Shown here: positions 1-7,318 of the stretch, one piece after another
Layout of the letters: every line of letters begins with the position of its first letter
How positions within the stretch are numbered: position 1 is the stretch's first letter
DNA from: Streptomyces himalayensis subsp. himalayensis
Lineage (GTDB): Bacteria > Actinomycetota > Actinomycetes > Streptomycetales > Streptomycetaceae
Direction of reading: 5' to 3'
NCBI RefSeq assembly: GCF_013778455.1
Contig: NZ_JACEHE010000015.1
Location: 124,001-188,000 of the forward strand
DNA length: 64,000 nucleotides
Position numbers and translations under genes: made by a program
Notes under the pieces: model-generated
Database searches by the model: none
Seen by the model: the letters and a program-made list of their open reading frames with translations, nothing else
Told to the model about the DNA's origin: nothing

Positions 1-261
1 GACGTGTCACAGGGCCCGTCGGCAGGCTCGCCACAGCGCGATGACGATCAGATCGGGCGGTGTGCGACCCCTCCGGTCCCATCTGGCCCATAAGTGGCAC
101 CGCGCCCCTCAGGGGCGCCGCGAAAGACACGGGGACCAGGCCTCCGGACTCGTACTGGATGACCTGGGCCTTCTGGCTCGCCGGGCGCACATCTTGTGCA
201 TGTTTCGGCGGTTACGCCCAGGATTAGCCTCGATGTGTTCCCTCATGAAAGGTGAAAGATC

Positions 262-558
262 ATGCCGACGTATGTCACGTTGCTGAACTGGACCGATCAA
301 GGGATCCGAAACTACAAGGACACCGCGAAGCGTGCCGAGGCCTTCACCTCAGCGGCACAGAAGCTCGGGGCGAAGCTCCTGAACATCTACTGGACCGTCG
401 GTCCCTACGACCTCGTGGCCGTCGTCGAGGCGCCCGACGACGAAACCGCCACCGCGGCCCTCCTGCAGCTCGGCGGGGTGGGCAACGTCCGTACCACGAC
501 CCTGCGGGCCTTTGGCCGAGAGGAGATGGATCGCATCATCGCCAAGGCCGCCGGCTGA
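262..558 (+). CDS. GYD domain protein
   Basis: A 98-residue protein beginning MPTYVTLLNWTDQGI and carrying the G-Y/P-x-D style core (VGPYDLVAVVEAPDD) typical of GYD-domain proteins, which are small ferredoxin-like alpha/beta proteins of unknown function. The length is full for the family. The ATG is preceded by a GAAAGGTGAAAG ribosome site. It stands alone: the next 190 bases contain no gene and a decayed gene start follows. There is no signal peptide or membrane segment, so it is probably cytosolic. The family is recognised from its pattern; no specific role can be given. Confidence 0.85.
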   Translation: MPTYVTLLNWTDQGIRNYKDTAKRAEAFTSAAQKLGAKLLNIYWTVGPYDLVAVVEAPDDETATAALLQLGGVGNVRTTTLRAFGREEMDRIIAKAAG

Positions 559-750
559 GGACATGTCAGACCTGAAAAATGCGAACGGGCCCTGGACCTG
601 AGAGGTCGAGGGCCCTCGCCCTGGAAATGCACGAGCCTGCACTCCGGGTGTCATGGAGGCCCGTTTCCGGCGGCCGACGCCAAGGACGGCAACGGGCTCG
701 GCCGGCTGGTCGGCCGCCTCGCGCGCACGGAAGGGCGGGATACTCCGCGC

Positions 751-852
751 ATGAGCCTCACCGCGCGGCAGCTCGCCCTGGCCACCCTGGACCGTCAGCT
801 CCTGCTCGAACGCCGGCGCCTCGATGTGGCGGAGGCGGTCCGCCGGGTCTGA
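751..852 (+). pseudogene. N-terminal stub of winged-helix DNA-binding family protein
   Basis: The frame reads MSLTARQLALATLDRQLLLE and then about 13 further residues before a TGA. This is the characteristic opening of the actinobacterial winged helix DNA-binding domain-containing family (HTH_42-like, usually about 350-400 residues). Everything after the opening is missing, so this is a truncated remnant, not a working gene. Bases after the stop (853-975) show nothing recognisable. Confidence 0.55.
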
Positions 853-974
853 AGGAGGCGGAGCCGCTGTCAGCACTGCTCGCCCGCCGCGATCCAGCCG
901 TCTACCGGCGCTATGGACACTGGTGGGACAAGGGATTTACCAGCGCCGAGAGCAGGATGGTCAAGGGCTGACCG

Positions 975-1245
975 CGCTGCCCGACTCCGCCCCCGCGGCC
1001 CCAGCCCCTCGGGTCGATGATCACGTGGCCGTCGGTGTCCGTGGTCACCGATCCGCGTTCGACGACGGTGAGTTCCGCGCGGCCCTTGGTGCCGTTGACG
1101 CCGATGACGTATCCCTCCCAGGGCGAGTGGGCGTTGAGCGCGTAGGTCATGGAGGCGCCCGAGGCGTAGTCGACGATCAGGGAGAGGTTGTCCTCGACGG
1201 TGATGCCCGGGTCGAAGACGTCCTGGTCGCGGCGGTAGGCGCGGC
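975..1245 (-). pseudogene. Internal fragment of Gfo/Idh/MocA-type oxidoreductase
   Basis: The minus strand encodes a stretch with DQDVFDPGITVEDNLSLIVD followed by YASGASMTYALNAHSPWEGY and GTKGRAELTVVERG. This matches the C-terminal half of Gfo/Idh/MocA NAD(P)-dependent sugar oxidoreductases, where a beta sheet reads the modified-sugar contribution of a conserved V-x-D-N-L segment. No Rossmann half, start or natural end is present. The adjoining bases belong to a different family (hydrolase fragment at 1258-1360), so two broken genes have been spliced together. Confidence 0.5.
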
Positions 1246-1257
1246 GACGACGCAGCC

Positions 1258-1360
1258 CATGGAATTGCCGCTGAGGTGGAACTGGTCCAAGCACAAGGCG
1301 TCCGCAAACATCTTCACGAAGTCGATCTGCGCTGCGCGCAGATGTGCCGGGATGCTGAAA
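1258..1360 (-). pseudogene. Nucleophile-elbow fragment of alpha/beta hydrolase
   Basis: About 34 minus-strand residues read QIDFVKMFADALCLDQFHLS then GNSMG. FxxALxLxxxHLxGNSMGG is the nucleophile elbow of MhpC/BphD-like alpha/beta hydrolases. The match stops directly after the elbow, where sequence resembling an oxidoreductase begins. It is a relic with no start or end. Confidence 0.4.
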
Positions 1361-1447
1361 TTCGCGACCGACCCAGGCGGCCTGGCCAGATGGCAGCAAC
1401 GCATCGCCGGGGTGAAGCTTGGAGCTGAAGCGAGTAATGGAGGCGCG

Positions 1448-2257
1448 GTGGGCAGGCTGGTCGTCGTAGGAGTGGATGGCTCGTCGTCGAGTCTTGCCGC
1501 GGTGGAAGAGGCCGCCCGGGAAGCCCAGCGGCGTCGTGCGGAGCTGCGTGTCGTGCACGCCTTCAGCTGGCCGGTCAGGCCCATGTATGCGCCGCTGGAC
1601 CCGTCGCCGCTCAATCGCCTGGTGAACGAGGCCGCGCAGCGTGCCCGGAGCGTGGCGCCTGAAGTGGAGGTCAGCGAGGCCATGGTGACCGGCGACGCGG
1701 TGGCGGTGCTGGAGGCTGAGTCGCGAGCCGCGGACCTGGTGGTCGTCGGCCCCCGGGGTATGGGGGGCTTCATCGGCATGCTGCTGGGATCAACAGCAGT
1801 GTCCCTGGCCGCCCACAGCCAGTGTCCGGTGATGGTGGTCCGCGAGGAACCGGCTGGTGCCGGGCCGATCGTGCTGGGCGTCGACGGCTCCCCTGTCAGT
1901 GGGAAGGCGGTCGATTTCGCCTTCGCCGAGGCGGCGCTACGCGGGGCTGAGATCGTCGCCGTGCACGCGTGGCTGCCGGACTATGCGCCGGTCGGTACGG
2001 GCGCCGAGAGCGCGGAGCGTTTGCTGGCCCACGCGCTCGCCGGCCGCACGGCGCGGTATCCGGACGTCACGGTCAGGCAAGAAGTGGTGAGCGGCGAAAC
2101 CCGCGAGGTAATGATCGAGGCGAGCAAGACCGCCCAGCTCGTGGTCGTCGGAGCCAGGGGGCGCGGCGGTTTTGCCGGGCTGCTCTTGGGTTCGGTGAGC
2201 CAGGCGGTGCTGCACCACGCGCACTGCCCCGTCGCCGTCGTCCGCAGTCAGGCATGA
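1448..2257 (+). CDS. Universal stress protein, two tandem USP domains
   Basis: A 269-residue protein with two UspA domains. The first runs from about residue 3 (VVVGVDGSSSSLAAVEEA) to about 137; the second from about 140 (IVLGVDGSPVSGKAVDFA) to the end. Each ends with the ATP-binding pattern G-x2-G-x9-G-(S/T): GPRGMGGFIGMLLGSTAV and GARGRGGFAGLLLGSVSQ, so this is the nucleotide-binding class. The GTG at 1448 was chosen because TGGAGG lies five bases upstream and the domain begins directly after it; the frame stays open further upstream through the relic region without similarity. Paired USP proteins in actinomycetes are usually stress- or hypoxia-induced. It sits alone in accessory DNA. Confidence 0.88.
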   Translation: MGRLVVVGVDGSSSSLAAVEEAAREAQRRRAELRVVHAFSWPVRPMYAPLDPSPLNRLVNEAAQRARSVAPEVEVSEAMVTGDAVAVLEAESRAADLVVVGPRGMGGFIGMLLGSTAVSLAAHSQCPVMVVREEPAGAGPIVLGVDGSPVSGKAVDFAFAEAALRGAEIVAVHAWLPDYAPVGTGAESAERLLAHALAGRTARYPDVTVRQEVVSGETREVMIEASKTAQLVVVGARGRGGFAGLLLGSVSQAVLHHAHCPVAVVRSQA

Positions 2258-2359
2258 CCGGAGCCACGTGAGGGATGCCTGTCGCGTGAGTTCCCCGCCG
2301 TCAGTTCGGCGGTGACGGGATCGGAGTTCGGCGGGAACGGTGACGGGATCGGAGGTGGA

Positions 2360-2550
2360 GGGTGGCACACGGTGTTGCCCTCATGTGCGCCGTGACGGCG
2401 AGGTCACCGTCGGTGAGTCTCGGGTAACGAGGGTGGCGGAGCCGATCCCCTGAGCGTCGGTGAAGGTGACGGTCCCGGGACGGTACTGCGGTACAGGTCA
2501 CCGTCGAGGTGAGGTTGACCGGATCGCCGGTGTGGACCGGCTCCAGACGG
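2360..2550 (-). pseudogene. Relic of bacterial Ig-like domain
   Basis: Read on the minus strand with a frame change, this stretch gives TGDPVNLTSTVTCT and then GTVTFTDAQGIGSATLVT. Those are the two best conserved strands of Big_3-type bacterial Ig-like domains found in secreted Streptomyces proteins (P-V-x-L-T-x-T-V-T-C ... G-T-V-T-F-x-D-G). Frames are broken and no start or stop fits. The rest of 2258-2773 contains no gene that I can support. A short direct repeat (GGTGACGGGATCGGA twice) lies near 2310-2355. Confidence 0.35.
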
Positions 2551-2773
2551 TTCGTGGTGGAGGCGTCGATCTGGCGGTTGCGGTGTATCCCCAGACGAGT
2601 ACTGCCGGTGGAGGGTGTGGTTTGCGAGTTGTGGGGATGTGTGCGAGGGCGAGCCCCTTGCCGAACTGGCCTACACCGCCTCACACAGACTCACGCTGCT
2701 TTGCGCGGATCCGGTCTCACTGGAGCGCCACGCTACTGAAACCGTCCCCGATCGCGATCAAGATTCACCTTTC

Positions 2774-2986
2774 ATGCTGTCCATCGTCTTCGCCGTTATT
2801 GGGGTACACGCTCTGCTTCTTGGCCGCATGCCGGGCCAGTGGCTTCAGCAACGAGTGCGGCAACCCCGGCTCTGGGGAGCGGGCGCGCTGTTGATGCTGA
2901 TCAGCTGGAACTTCCATTCCCTGTCACTGCTCGCCGTGGGGGTTGGTCTCGTCGCGCTGGGACATGTCGTGAGGCCCACGCGATGA
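2774..2986 (+). CDS. Small two-helix membrane protein
   Basis: A 70-residue frame starting at an ATG with two hydrophobic segments: residues about 2-16 (LSIVFAVIGVHALLLG) and about 35-63, separated by an arginine-rich loop (QQRVRQPRLWG). This looks like a small integral membrane protein with a cytoplasmic basic loop. No family name can be assigned. The ribosome site is weak (no clear GGAGG), and the frame could begin further upstream, so the gene call rests mainly on the coherent membrane topology. Confidence 0.45.
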   Translation: MLSIVFAVIGVHALLLGRMPGQWLQQRVRQPRLWGAGALLMLISWNFHSLSLLAVGVGLVALGHVVRPTR

Positions 2987-3330
2987 AAAGCGAAGGTCGG
3001 CGGAGTCTGGATGGCCCGGGCAAGCCGCCGACGATCTTGAAAACCGTCGTGGCAGCGATGTCACCGTGGGTTCAAATCCCACACCCACCGCAAGGTGAAA
3101 CAGCCCCTGCCCAGGTGAATCGGTCGGGGGTCGTTGCGCTGCGCGGTGACTGCTCGCCACCGTGGTTCCCCGCGGTTCCTGGCACGATCGGACACGGATG
3201 GGGCACGGTGCCGCGGTGGCGGTGAGGCAGCCGACTCTTGTTGCACTCTGGGTCGCGGCCTTTGCCGTCCGGCCTGGTGTTCACTACGTACATGACAGGT
3301 AGCTCAGAGCGGTACCGCCTGAGAGGTGCA
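2987..3330. other. Gene-free stretch containing a partial tRNA
   Basis: No coding region is supported here. The only structured element is the 3' portion of a tRNA-Ser gene at 3031-3090 (separate entry). The 240 bases after it, up to the SMI1/KNR4 gene, show no gene, terminator or long repeat. Confidence 0.5.
3031..3090 (+). other. 3' fragment of tRNA-Ser(TGA); probable attachment-site scar
   Basis: The fragment begins in the anticodon arm: stem 3031-3035, loop CTTGAAA with anticodon TGA at 3038-3040, and 3' stem 3043-3047 with one A/C mismatch. Then come a six-pair variable arm (3049-3054 with 3059-3064, GCGA loop), a perfect T arm (GTGGG-TTCAAAT-CCCAC, 3066-3082) and acceptor strand ACCCACC plus discriminator G. 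Upstream there is no D arm, and the acceptor 5' strand has two mismatches. Tyrosine-integrase elements duplicate exactly this 3' part of tRNA genes, so I infer an att site whose intact partner would lie left of the window. That is an inference; it could also be a random tRNA pseudogene. Confidence 0.6.
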
Positions 3331-3909
3331 ATGTCCGTCCTCAGCGATGCTGTGCCCGGAGATCTTCGACGGTCTCCCCTCGGCTGGGCCGGCGTACGGG
3401 CGTGGGAAACCGCTCACGGCATCGAACTGCCAGAGCCCTACCGTACGTTCGTCGCGGAGGTGTCCAACGGTTCGTTGGAGGGCGTGTCCCTGGCACACCG
3501 GCTCCTGCCGTTGGGAGGACTGCCTGAGAACTGGCAGGGCTGGAAGGCCGATTGCTGGCTCAGTCCCGAACCATTCGATGGAGCGGCTGTACGCAAGTTC
3601 ACTGAGCCGTTCCCTCTGGAGGAGGAGTGGCAGTGGGAGTACGACTACTACGACGACGATGAGCACTCACCTCTACTCCACGGCATCTATCAGAATGGCT
3701 CGGTCCTCCTGGGCGGCAACCGTGACTGCGAGTTCTGGGTACTTGTGGTCACCGGGCCTCAGCGCGGCCGGGTCTGGTGGCTGGGAGATGGATGCGCGGC
3801 TCCGTACGCGGACGCGGGGGAGGCAGGCGAGCCAGAGGCTGACTTCGTGGCCTGGTTCCAGGATTGGCAAGCTGATCGAGGATGGTGGTCTGAGCACGTC
3901 GACGGGTAG
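3331..3909 (+). CDS. SMI1/KNR4 family protein
   Basis: A 192-residue acidic protein with the SMI1/KNR4 fold signature: an early helix ending in LPEPYRTFVAEVSNGSLEG, then LLPLGGLPENW, then the central GIYQNGSVLLGGNRDCEFWV strand pair and WWLGDGC, ending in a C-terminal FVAWFQDW helix. In bacteria this family is often an immunity protein for polymorphic toxins, but members also occur alone. No toxin gene is adjacent. The ATG was chosen because a GAGAGG site precedes it; the frame remains open upstream without similarity. The next gene is the opposing DUF6228-like protein, another family found among immunity proteins. Confidence 0.82.
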   Translation: MSVLSDAVPGDLRRSPLGWAGVRAWETAHGIELPEPYRTFVAEVSNGSLEGVSLAHRLLPLGGLPENWQGWKADCWLSPEPFDGAAVRKFTEPFPLEEEWQWEYDYYDDDEHSPLLHGIYQNGSVLLGGNRDCEFWVLVVTGPQRGRVWWLGDGCAAPYADAGEAGEPEADFVAWFQDWQADRGWWSEHVDG

Positions 3910-4094
3910 GTCTCAGCCGAGGGCTGCCCGAGCGAGCCCGCCCCGAATGGCAGGCCCTTGCACAAGCGCCTTCTGATCCGTAGCTCCATGTGGATCGGTC
4001 GATGACCGTCATCGCGGTTGCGCCGAAGGCGCTGGGGGTGGCACTGGGTGCGGCAGGTTGCTGTGGTTGCTGTACTTCTCTGCTGTACAGCTGG

Positions 4095-4550
4095 CTACGA
4101 CTGCGGGTCGGACTGTAGGAACGCACGGACCTCAGCGGCGAGATTGCGCATGTCTTCACCCGGCGCATGTTCTGTCGTCGCTTCGAAGTGCCAAGCATTG
4201 TCGGGGAGTCGGTCATGCAGGCCCCATGTGAGGCGGACGCAGTGGCCCGCGTGCTCCGCTGAGAGCGTCAGATCATGCTCCAGCGACTTCCACGTCCGCT
4301 CCCCCGCCCACCCTCGGAAGTCCTCTGCCAGCGCGGCCAGGAAGACGTCAAGGCCGTCACCGTCCCACGTCCTCACCAAAGTCTCGACGCTCAAATGATC
4401 ACCCTGCACGTGCACGAGGAAGTCTCGCGTGGGGTCGTCCCCATCTCCGGCATAGGGGCACGTCAGTTGGTAGAGCTGTAGCTGGATGTCATACGGGCTT
4501 CCGCCCCCTATGTGGACTGCCGGTCCGTCGGGCTCTTCTACCTGCACCAT
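4095..4550 (-). CDS. DUF6228-like family protein
   Basis: A 151-residue acidic cytosolic protein. The core reads VQGDHLSVETLVRTWDGDGL then DVFLAALAEDFRGWAGERTW then KSLEHDLTLSAEHAGHCVRL, which I recognise as the pattern of the Streptomyces DUF6228 family; the name is from memory and should be checked by profile search. Families like this often sit in immunity clusters, and the neighbouring SMI1/KNR4 gene fits that. The start is the first ATG; no convincing ribosome site is visible, so it may begin slightly downstream. Confidence 0.6.
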   Translation of the reverse strand: MVQVEEPDGPAVHIGGGSPYDIQLQLYQLTCPYAGDGDDPTRDFLVHVQGDHLSVETLVRTWDGDGLDVFLAALAEDFRGWAGERTWKSLEHDLTLSAEHAGHCVRLTWGLHDRLPDNAWHFEATTEHAPGEDMRNLAAEVRAFLQSDPQS

Positions 4551-5099
4551 CTGTGCAGGTTAGAACCACGGCGTGCCCAGCAACCACGGGTTTGTAAACC
4601 GGGGTGATCTCTGACCACGTCGTACAGCGGGCCCTGGTGCGGCTGTGGTGCGGTGACCTCTTCGTCCCGAAGCAACTTGGGTGGGGTCTGGACCTCGGAT
4701 TGGTATGTCTCTGAGCTGTGGTGATGGTCCGCAGGTGTGCGGGGTTGTCCGCCGCTGTGCGTCGGCGTTGTCACGCAGTTAGACACTCAGTCGGCCGCGC
4801 GCTTGATAGCGATCGGCTCCGCGGAGGGGAAGTAGAGCGTGTCGCCGCCGTCTTCATCGTCATGTACTCGGGGCGGTCGGCAGGAATGAGCCCACAGCAG
4901 CCTATTCGGCACTCATGCGGCCGGTGAGGAGTTTACGTCCCGACCGAAGTCAGAAACGGCCCAGCTTCCCATCTATCGACGGCGAGACCGCCTCGACCAC
5001 TGCGTAATGACCTGCTCGAAGGCCTTCATAGCCCGACTCCGGTCCTGTGCTGTAATCCTCCGAACGGTGCTGGGGGCCGATGAAGGGTGGGGACAGGAC
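4551..5099. other. Gene-free stretch
   Basis: I see no supportable gene, RNA, repeat or terminator in these 549 bases. Short open frames exist on both strands but lack ribosome sites and recognisable content. It separates the convergent immunity-type genes from the lipoprotein gene and probably carries the latter's promoter. Confidence 0.5.
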
Positions 5100-5648
5100 G
5101 TGGCTGCTCGGATGGGACGTGCCGCTGGGGCGCTCGTGATGGCGATGGTCCTGCCGCTGGCCGGTTGCGACGGTGACGACGACACCAGCGGCGGTGGTGG
5201 TGGAAGCAAGGAGCCCGCTGCGGCTGCGATCAAGGAGCCCGCGGCGGCTGCGATCGAGGCAGCCCGAGCCTTTCAGCAGGCCTCGGTGGACCGGGATTGG
5301 GAGGCCGCCTGCGAAGCCCGGACCGAACGCCTGCGGCAGCGCATCGGGGCGGACACCATCGCAGAGTGCGTCGAGATCACTAGGACGCCCCGGATCCGCG
5401 AGTACCCGGACGCGCGGGTGACCACCGGTAAGGCGGTCGAGGTCGAGGCTTTCGGCCCACACCCGGCGGGAATCGGACTGCGGGTGACCTTCGAGGCCGG
5501 TACGGCGGCACCCGGCATGATCATCCACACCGCGCTGCGGCTCGTTCCCGGCGAACGGGGTGCGTGGCTCGTCGATCAAGCGGTCAACATCGACGAGACC
5601 ATGGGCACAGACACCAAGGCCGTGCGCGCCGCGCTGGCCCGCAAGTGA
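5100..5648 (+). CDS. Putative lipoprotein
   Basis: A 182-residue protein with a lipoprotein signal peptide: arginine-bearing start, hydrophobic run AAGALVMAMVLPLAGC, and lipobox LAGC. The mature N-terminus is a flexible D/G/S linker followed by two copies of KEPAAAAI, an in-frame duplication. The C-terminal 120 residues form one small domain with a helix of charged residues (AFQQASVDRDWEAACEARTE) and a beta-rich end, resembling nuclear-transport-factor-2-like lipoproteins of Streptomyces; that resemblance is only inferred. GTG 5100 follows GGGTGGGG; ATG 5112 is the alternative. It would be anchored outside the membrane. Confidence 0.65.
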   Translation: MAARMGRAAGALVMAMVLPLAGCDGDDDTSGGGGGSKEPAAAAIKEPAAAAIEAARAFQQASVDRDWEAACEARTERLRQRIGADTIAECVEITRTPRIREYPDARVTTGKAVEVEAFGPHPAGIGLRVTFEAGTAAPGMIIHTALRLVPGERGAWLVDQAVNIDETMGTDTKAVRAALARK

Positions 5649-5656
5649 GCTACTAG

Positions 5657-5822
5657 GTCGGCGTAGCGACTTTGGCCAGGAGCTGCTTTGGCGCGAGTGA
5701 TCATGGCCCCGTAAGCTTCCGGCGCGTCGGGCAGTCTGTTGACCTGCCCGCTAAAGCGCGACGTTGGGGCCATGATCTTCGAGGCTCGCGCCAAAGTGGC
5801 TGGCTAAAGTCGCGGAGCCGAC
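5657..5822. repeat. 166-bp imperfect palindrome (MITE-like inverted repeat)
   Basis: The whole segment folds on itself around 5739. It starts GTCGGC and ends GCCGAC. Paired blocks, outside to inside, are GCGACTTT with AAAGTCGC, GGCCAG with CTGGCT, CTTTGGCGCGAG with CTCGCGCCAAAG, GATCATGGCCCC with GGGGCCATGATC, and GGGCAG with CTGCCC around a TCTGTTGAC loop. No flanking target duplication is obvious. It could be a non-autonomous mobile element, a plasmid-type origin hairpin next to the replication gene relic, or a cruciform. Confidence 0.75.
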
Positions 5823-5945
5823 CGCCCCAGCCACGGAGGGTGTCTCCCACTTCACGCCCGCAGCCGCGAGCGCGCCGCCGGGCGCGGCCAGCCAGGGCGA
5901 AGACAGGAGGCGGGCCGCGCCGGAAAGGCGGCGCGCTCCCGCGCC

Positions 5946-6989
5946 GTGCGCGGGAAACGCGGCGCCGTCCACTTCCACGCCGTCATCCGACTCGACGGCC
6001 CCGAGGGACCCGAGAGCCCACCGCCGTCGTGGGCAACCGTCGGCCTACTCGCCGACGCGATCCGCGCCGCCGCCCACCACAGCTACACGTCCGTCTCCGC
6101 CGCGGCCGCCGACGACCAACCCGCCCGAATCTTCCGCTGGGGCACCCAGCTCGACGTACGCCCGGTCAAGGCGTTCGGCGACGGCTCCGACATCACCGAA
6201 CAGGCCGTGGCCTCCTACGTCGCCAAGTACGCCACCAAGGCAGCCGAGAACACCGGCACCTTCGACCGCCGCATCGGCGAACTCGCCGAACTCGAGCGCC
6301 ACCAGGTCCCCGACCACACCCGCCGCCTCATCAAGGCCTGCAAGACGCTTGACCCGCTCTACCCGGACCGCCGCCTCTGGGCCTGGGCGCACATGCTCGG
6401 CTTCCGCGGTCACTTCTCCTCAAAGTCCCGCCGCTACTCCACCACCCTCGGCGAACTCCGCCAGGCCGACGCCGACTACCGCACCGCCCAAGAACGCGAA
6501 GCCCTCGACCTCGACGACCGCGAGCCAGACACCGTGCTCACCCTCGCCGACTGGCAGTACGCCGGACACGGCCATACGCCCGGCGAATCGGCCCTCGCCG
6601 CGTCCATCGCCCGCGATATCGCTCCCTTGCGCTGGCAGCGAATGCGCCAGGCCGCCATGCGTGAGCGTGCCGGAGATCGCTGGACGGAGACTGACTACGT
6701 CTTCACGACGCGCACCGGTCGGCCGATCGAGCAGCGCAACGTCTACCGCTCGTTCACGCGCGTCGCCAGCAACGCCGGGCTTCGCGTCATCCGGCTGCAT
6801 GACGCCCGGCACGGCACAGCGACCCTGCTCACGGCGGCCGGTGTGGCGCCCCGCGTCGTCATGGAGATCCTGGGTCACAGCCAGATTGCCGTGACCATGA
6901 ACATCTAGACGCACGTCGTCCAGGACACCCAGCGCGAGGCCGTCAGCCACATGGACCGGCTGCTCAGGAGGCGGCTCGACCGCTCCTGA
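5946..6989 (+). pseudogene. Replication-initiator/integrase in-frame fusion relic with amber at the catalytic Tyr
   Basis: Codons for residues 1 to about 220 resemble the C-terminal part of the RepSA-type replication initiator of Streptomyces integrative plasmids (GKRGAVHFHAVIRLDG, YVAKYATKAAE, WAWAHMLGFRGHFSSKSRRY, then DWQYAGHGHTPGE). The frame then passes without a break into the C-terminal catalytic half of a tyrosine integrase (TDYVFTTRTGRPIEQRNVYR, RLHDARHGTATLL, VMEILGHSQIAVTMNI). At 6906-6908 a TAG replaces the expected tyrosine codon of MNI-Y-THV, and the family's C-terminus continues in frame to TGA 6987-6989. The N-terminus of Rep, everything between rep and int, and the integrase N-domain are deleted. 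It ends beside tRNA-Val, where such elements normally end. Confidence 0.8.
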
Positions 6990-7027
6990 CATCGCCACCA
7001 TCGCCGTTGATGTCAGATCCGGATGTC

Positions 7028-7061
7028 AAAGACCCCCAGCCAAGATCGGCTGGGGGTCTTT
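7028..7061. terminator. Strong hairpin terminator of tRNA-Val
   Basis: AAAGACCCCCAGCC (7028-7041) pairs perfectly with 7048-7061 around an AAGATC loop, giving a 14-pair stem. For minus-strand transcription from the tRNA it ends in TTTG; in the opposite direction it can also stop transcripts coming from the integrase relic. Confidence 0.8.
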
Positions 7062-7065
7062 GCGC

Positions 7066-7140
7066 TGGTGGGCGCGGACGGTTTCGAACCGCCGACATCT
7101 GCCTTGTAAGGGCAGCGCTCTACCGCTGAGCTACGCGCCC
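7066..7140 (-). tRNA. tRNA-Val (TAC)
   Basis: The cloverleaf on the minus strand is complete. Acceptor GGGCGCG pairs with CGCGCCC. The D arm is GCTC...GAGC, the anticodon stem CTGCC/GGCAG carries loop CTTACAA with anticodon TAC, and the T arm is CGGCG-GTTCGAAAC... (GGCGGTTCGAAACCGTC). The discriminator is A and CCA is encoded. It is followed by a perfect terminator and then the integrase relic, consistent with use as an integration site. Confidence 0.93.
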
Positions 7141-7318
7141 GGGACGACTCGACAGCCTACCTTGCCTGCGCCCCTGCCCCGCAAACCCGTATCGAGGCTG
7201 GGGGACCGAGGACGGCAAAGTCACGGTGCGGAGTGCGAACTAAACGGCCCGTGTGTTCGTCCTTAACGGGTGGGAGAATGACACCGGGCACTGCGGATGA
7301 CAGCACGGGGAGAGGGAC

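Noticed and set aside
3031..3090. Complete tRNA-Ser gene
   Set aside because: The D arm and the 5' acceptor strand cannot be formed and the anticodon stem has a mismatch, so only a 3' fragment is claimed.
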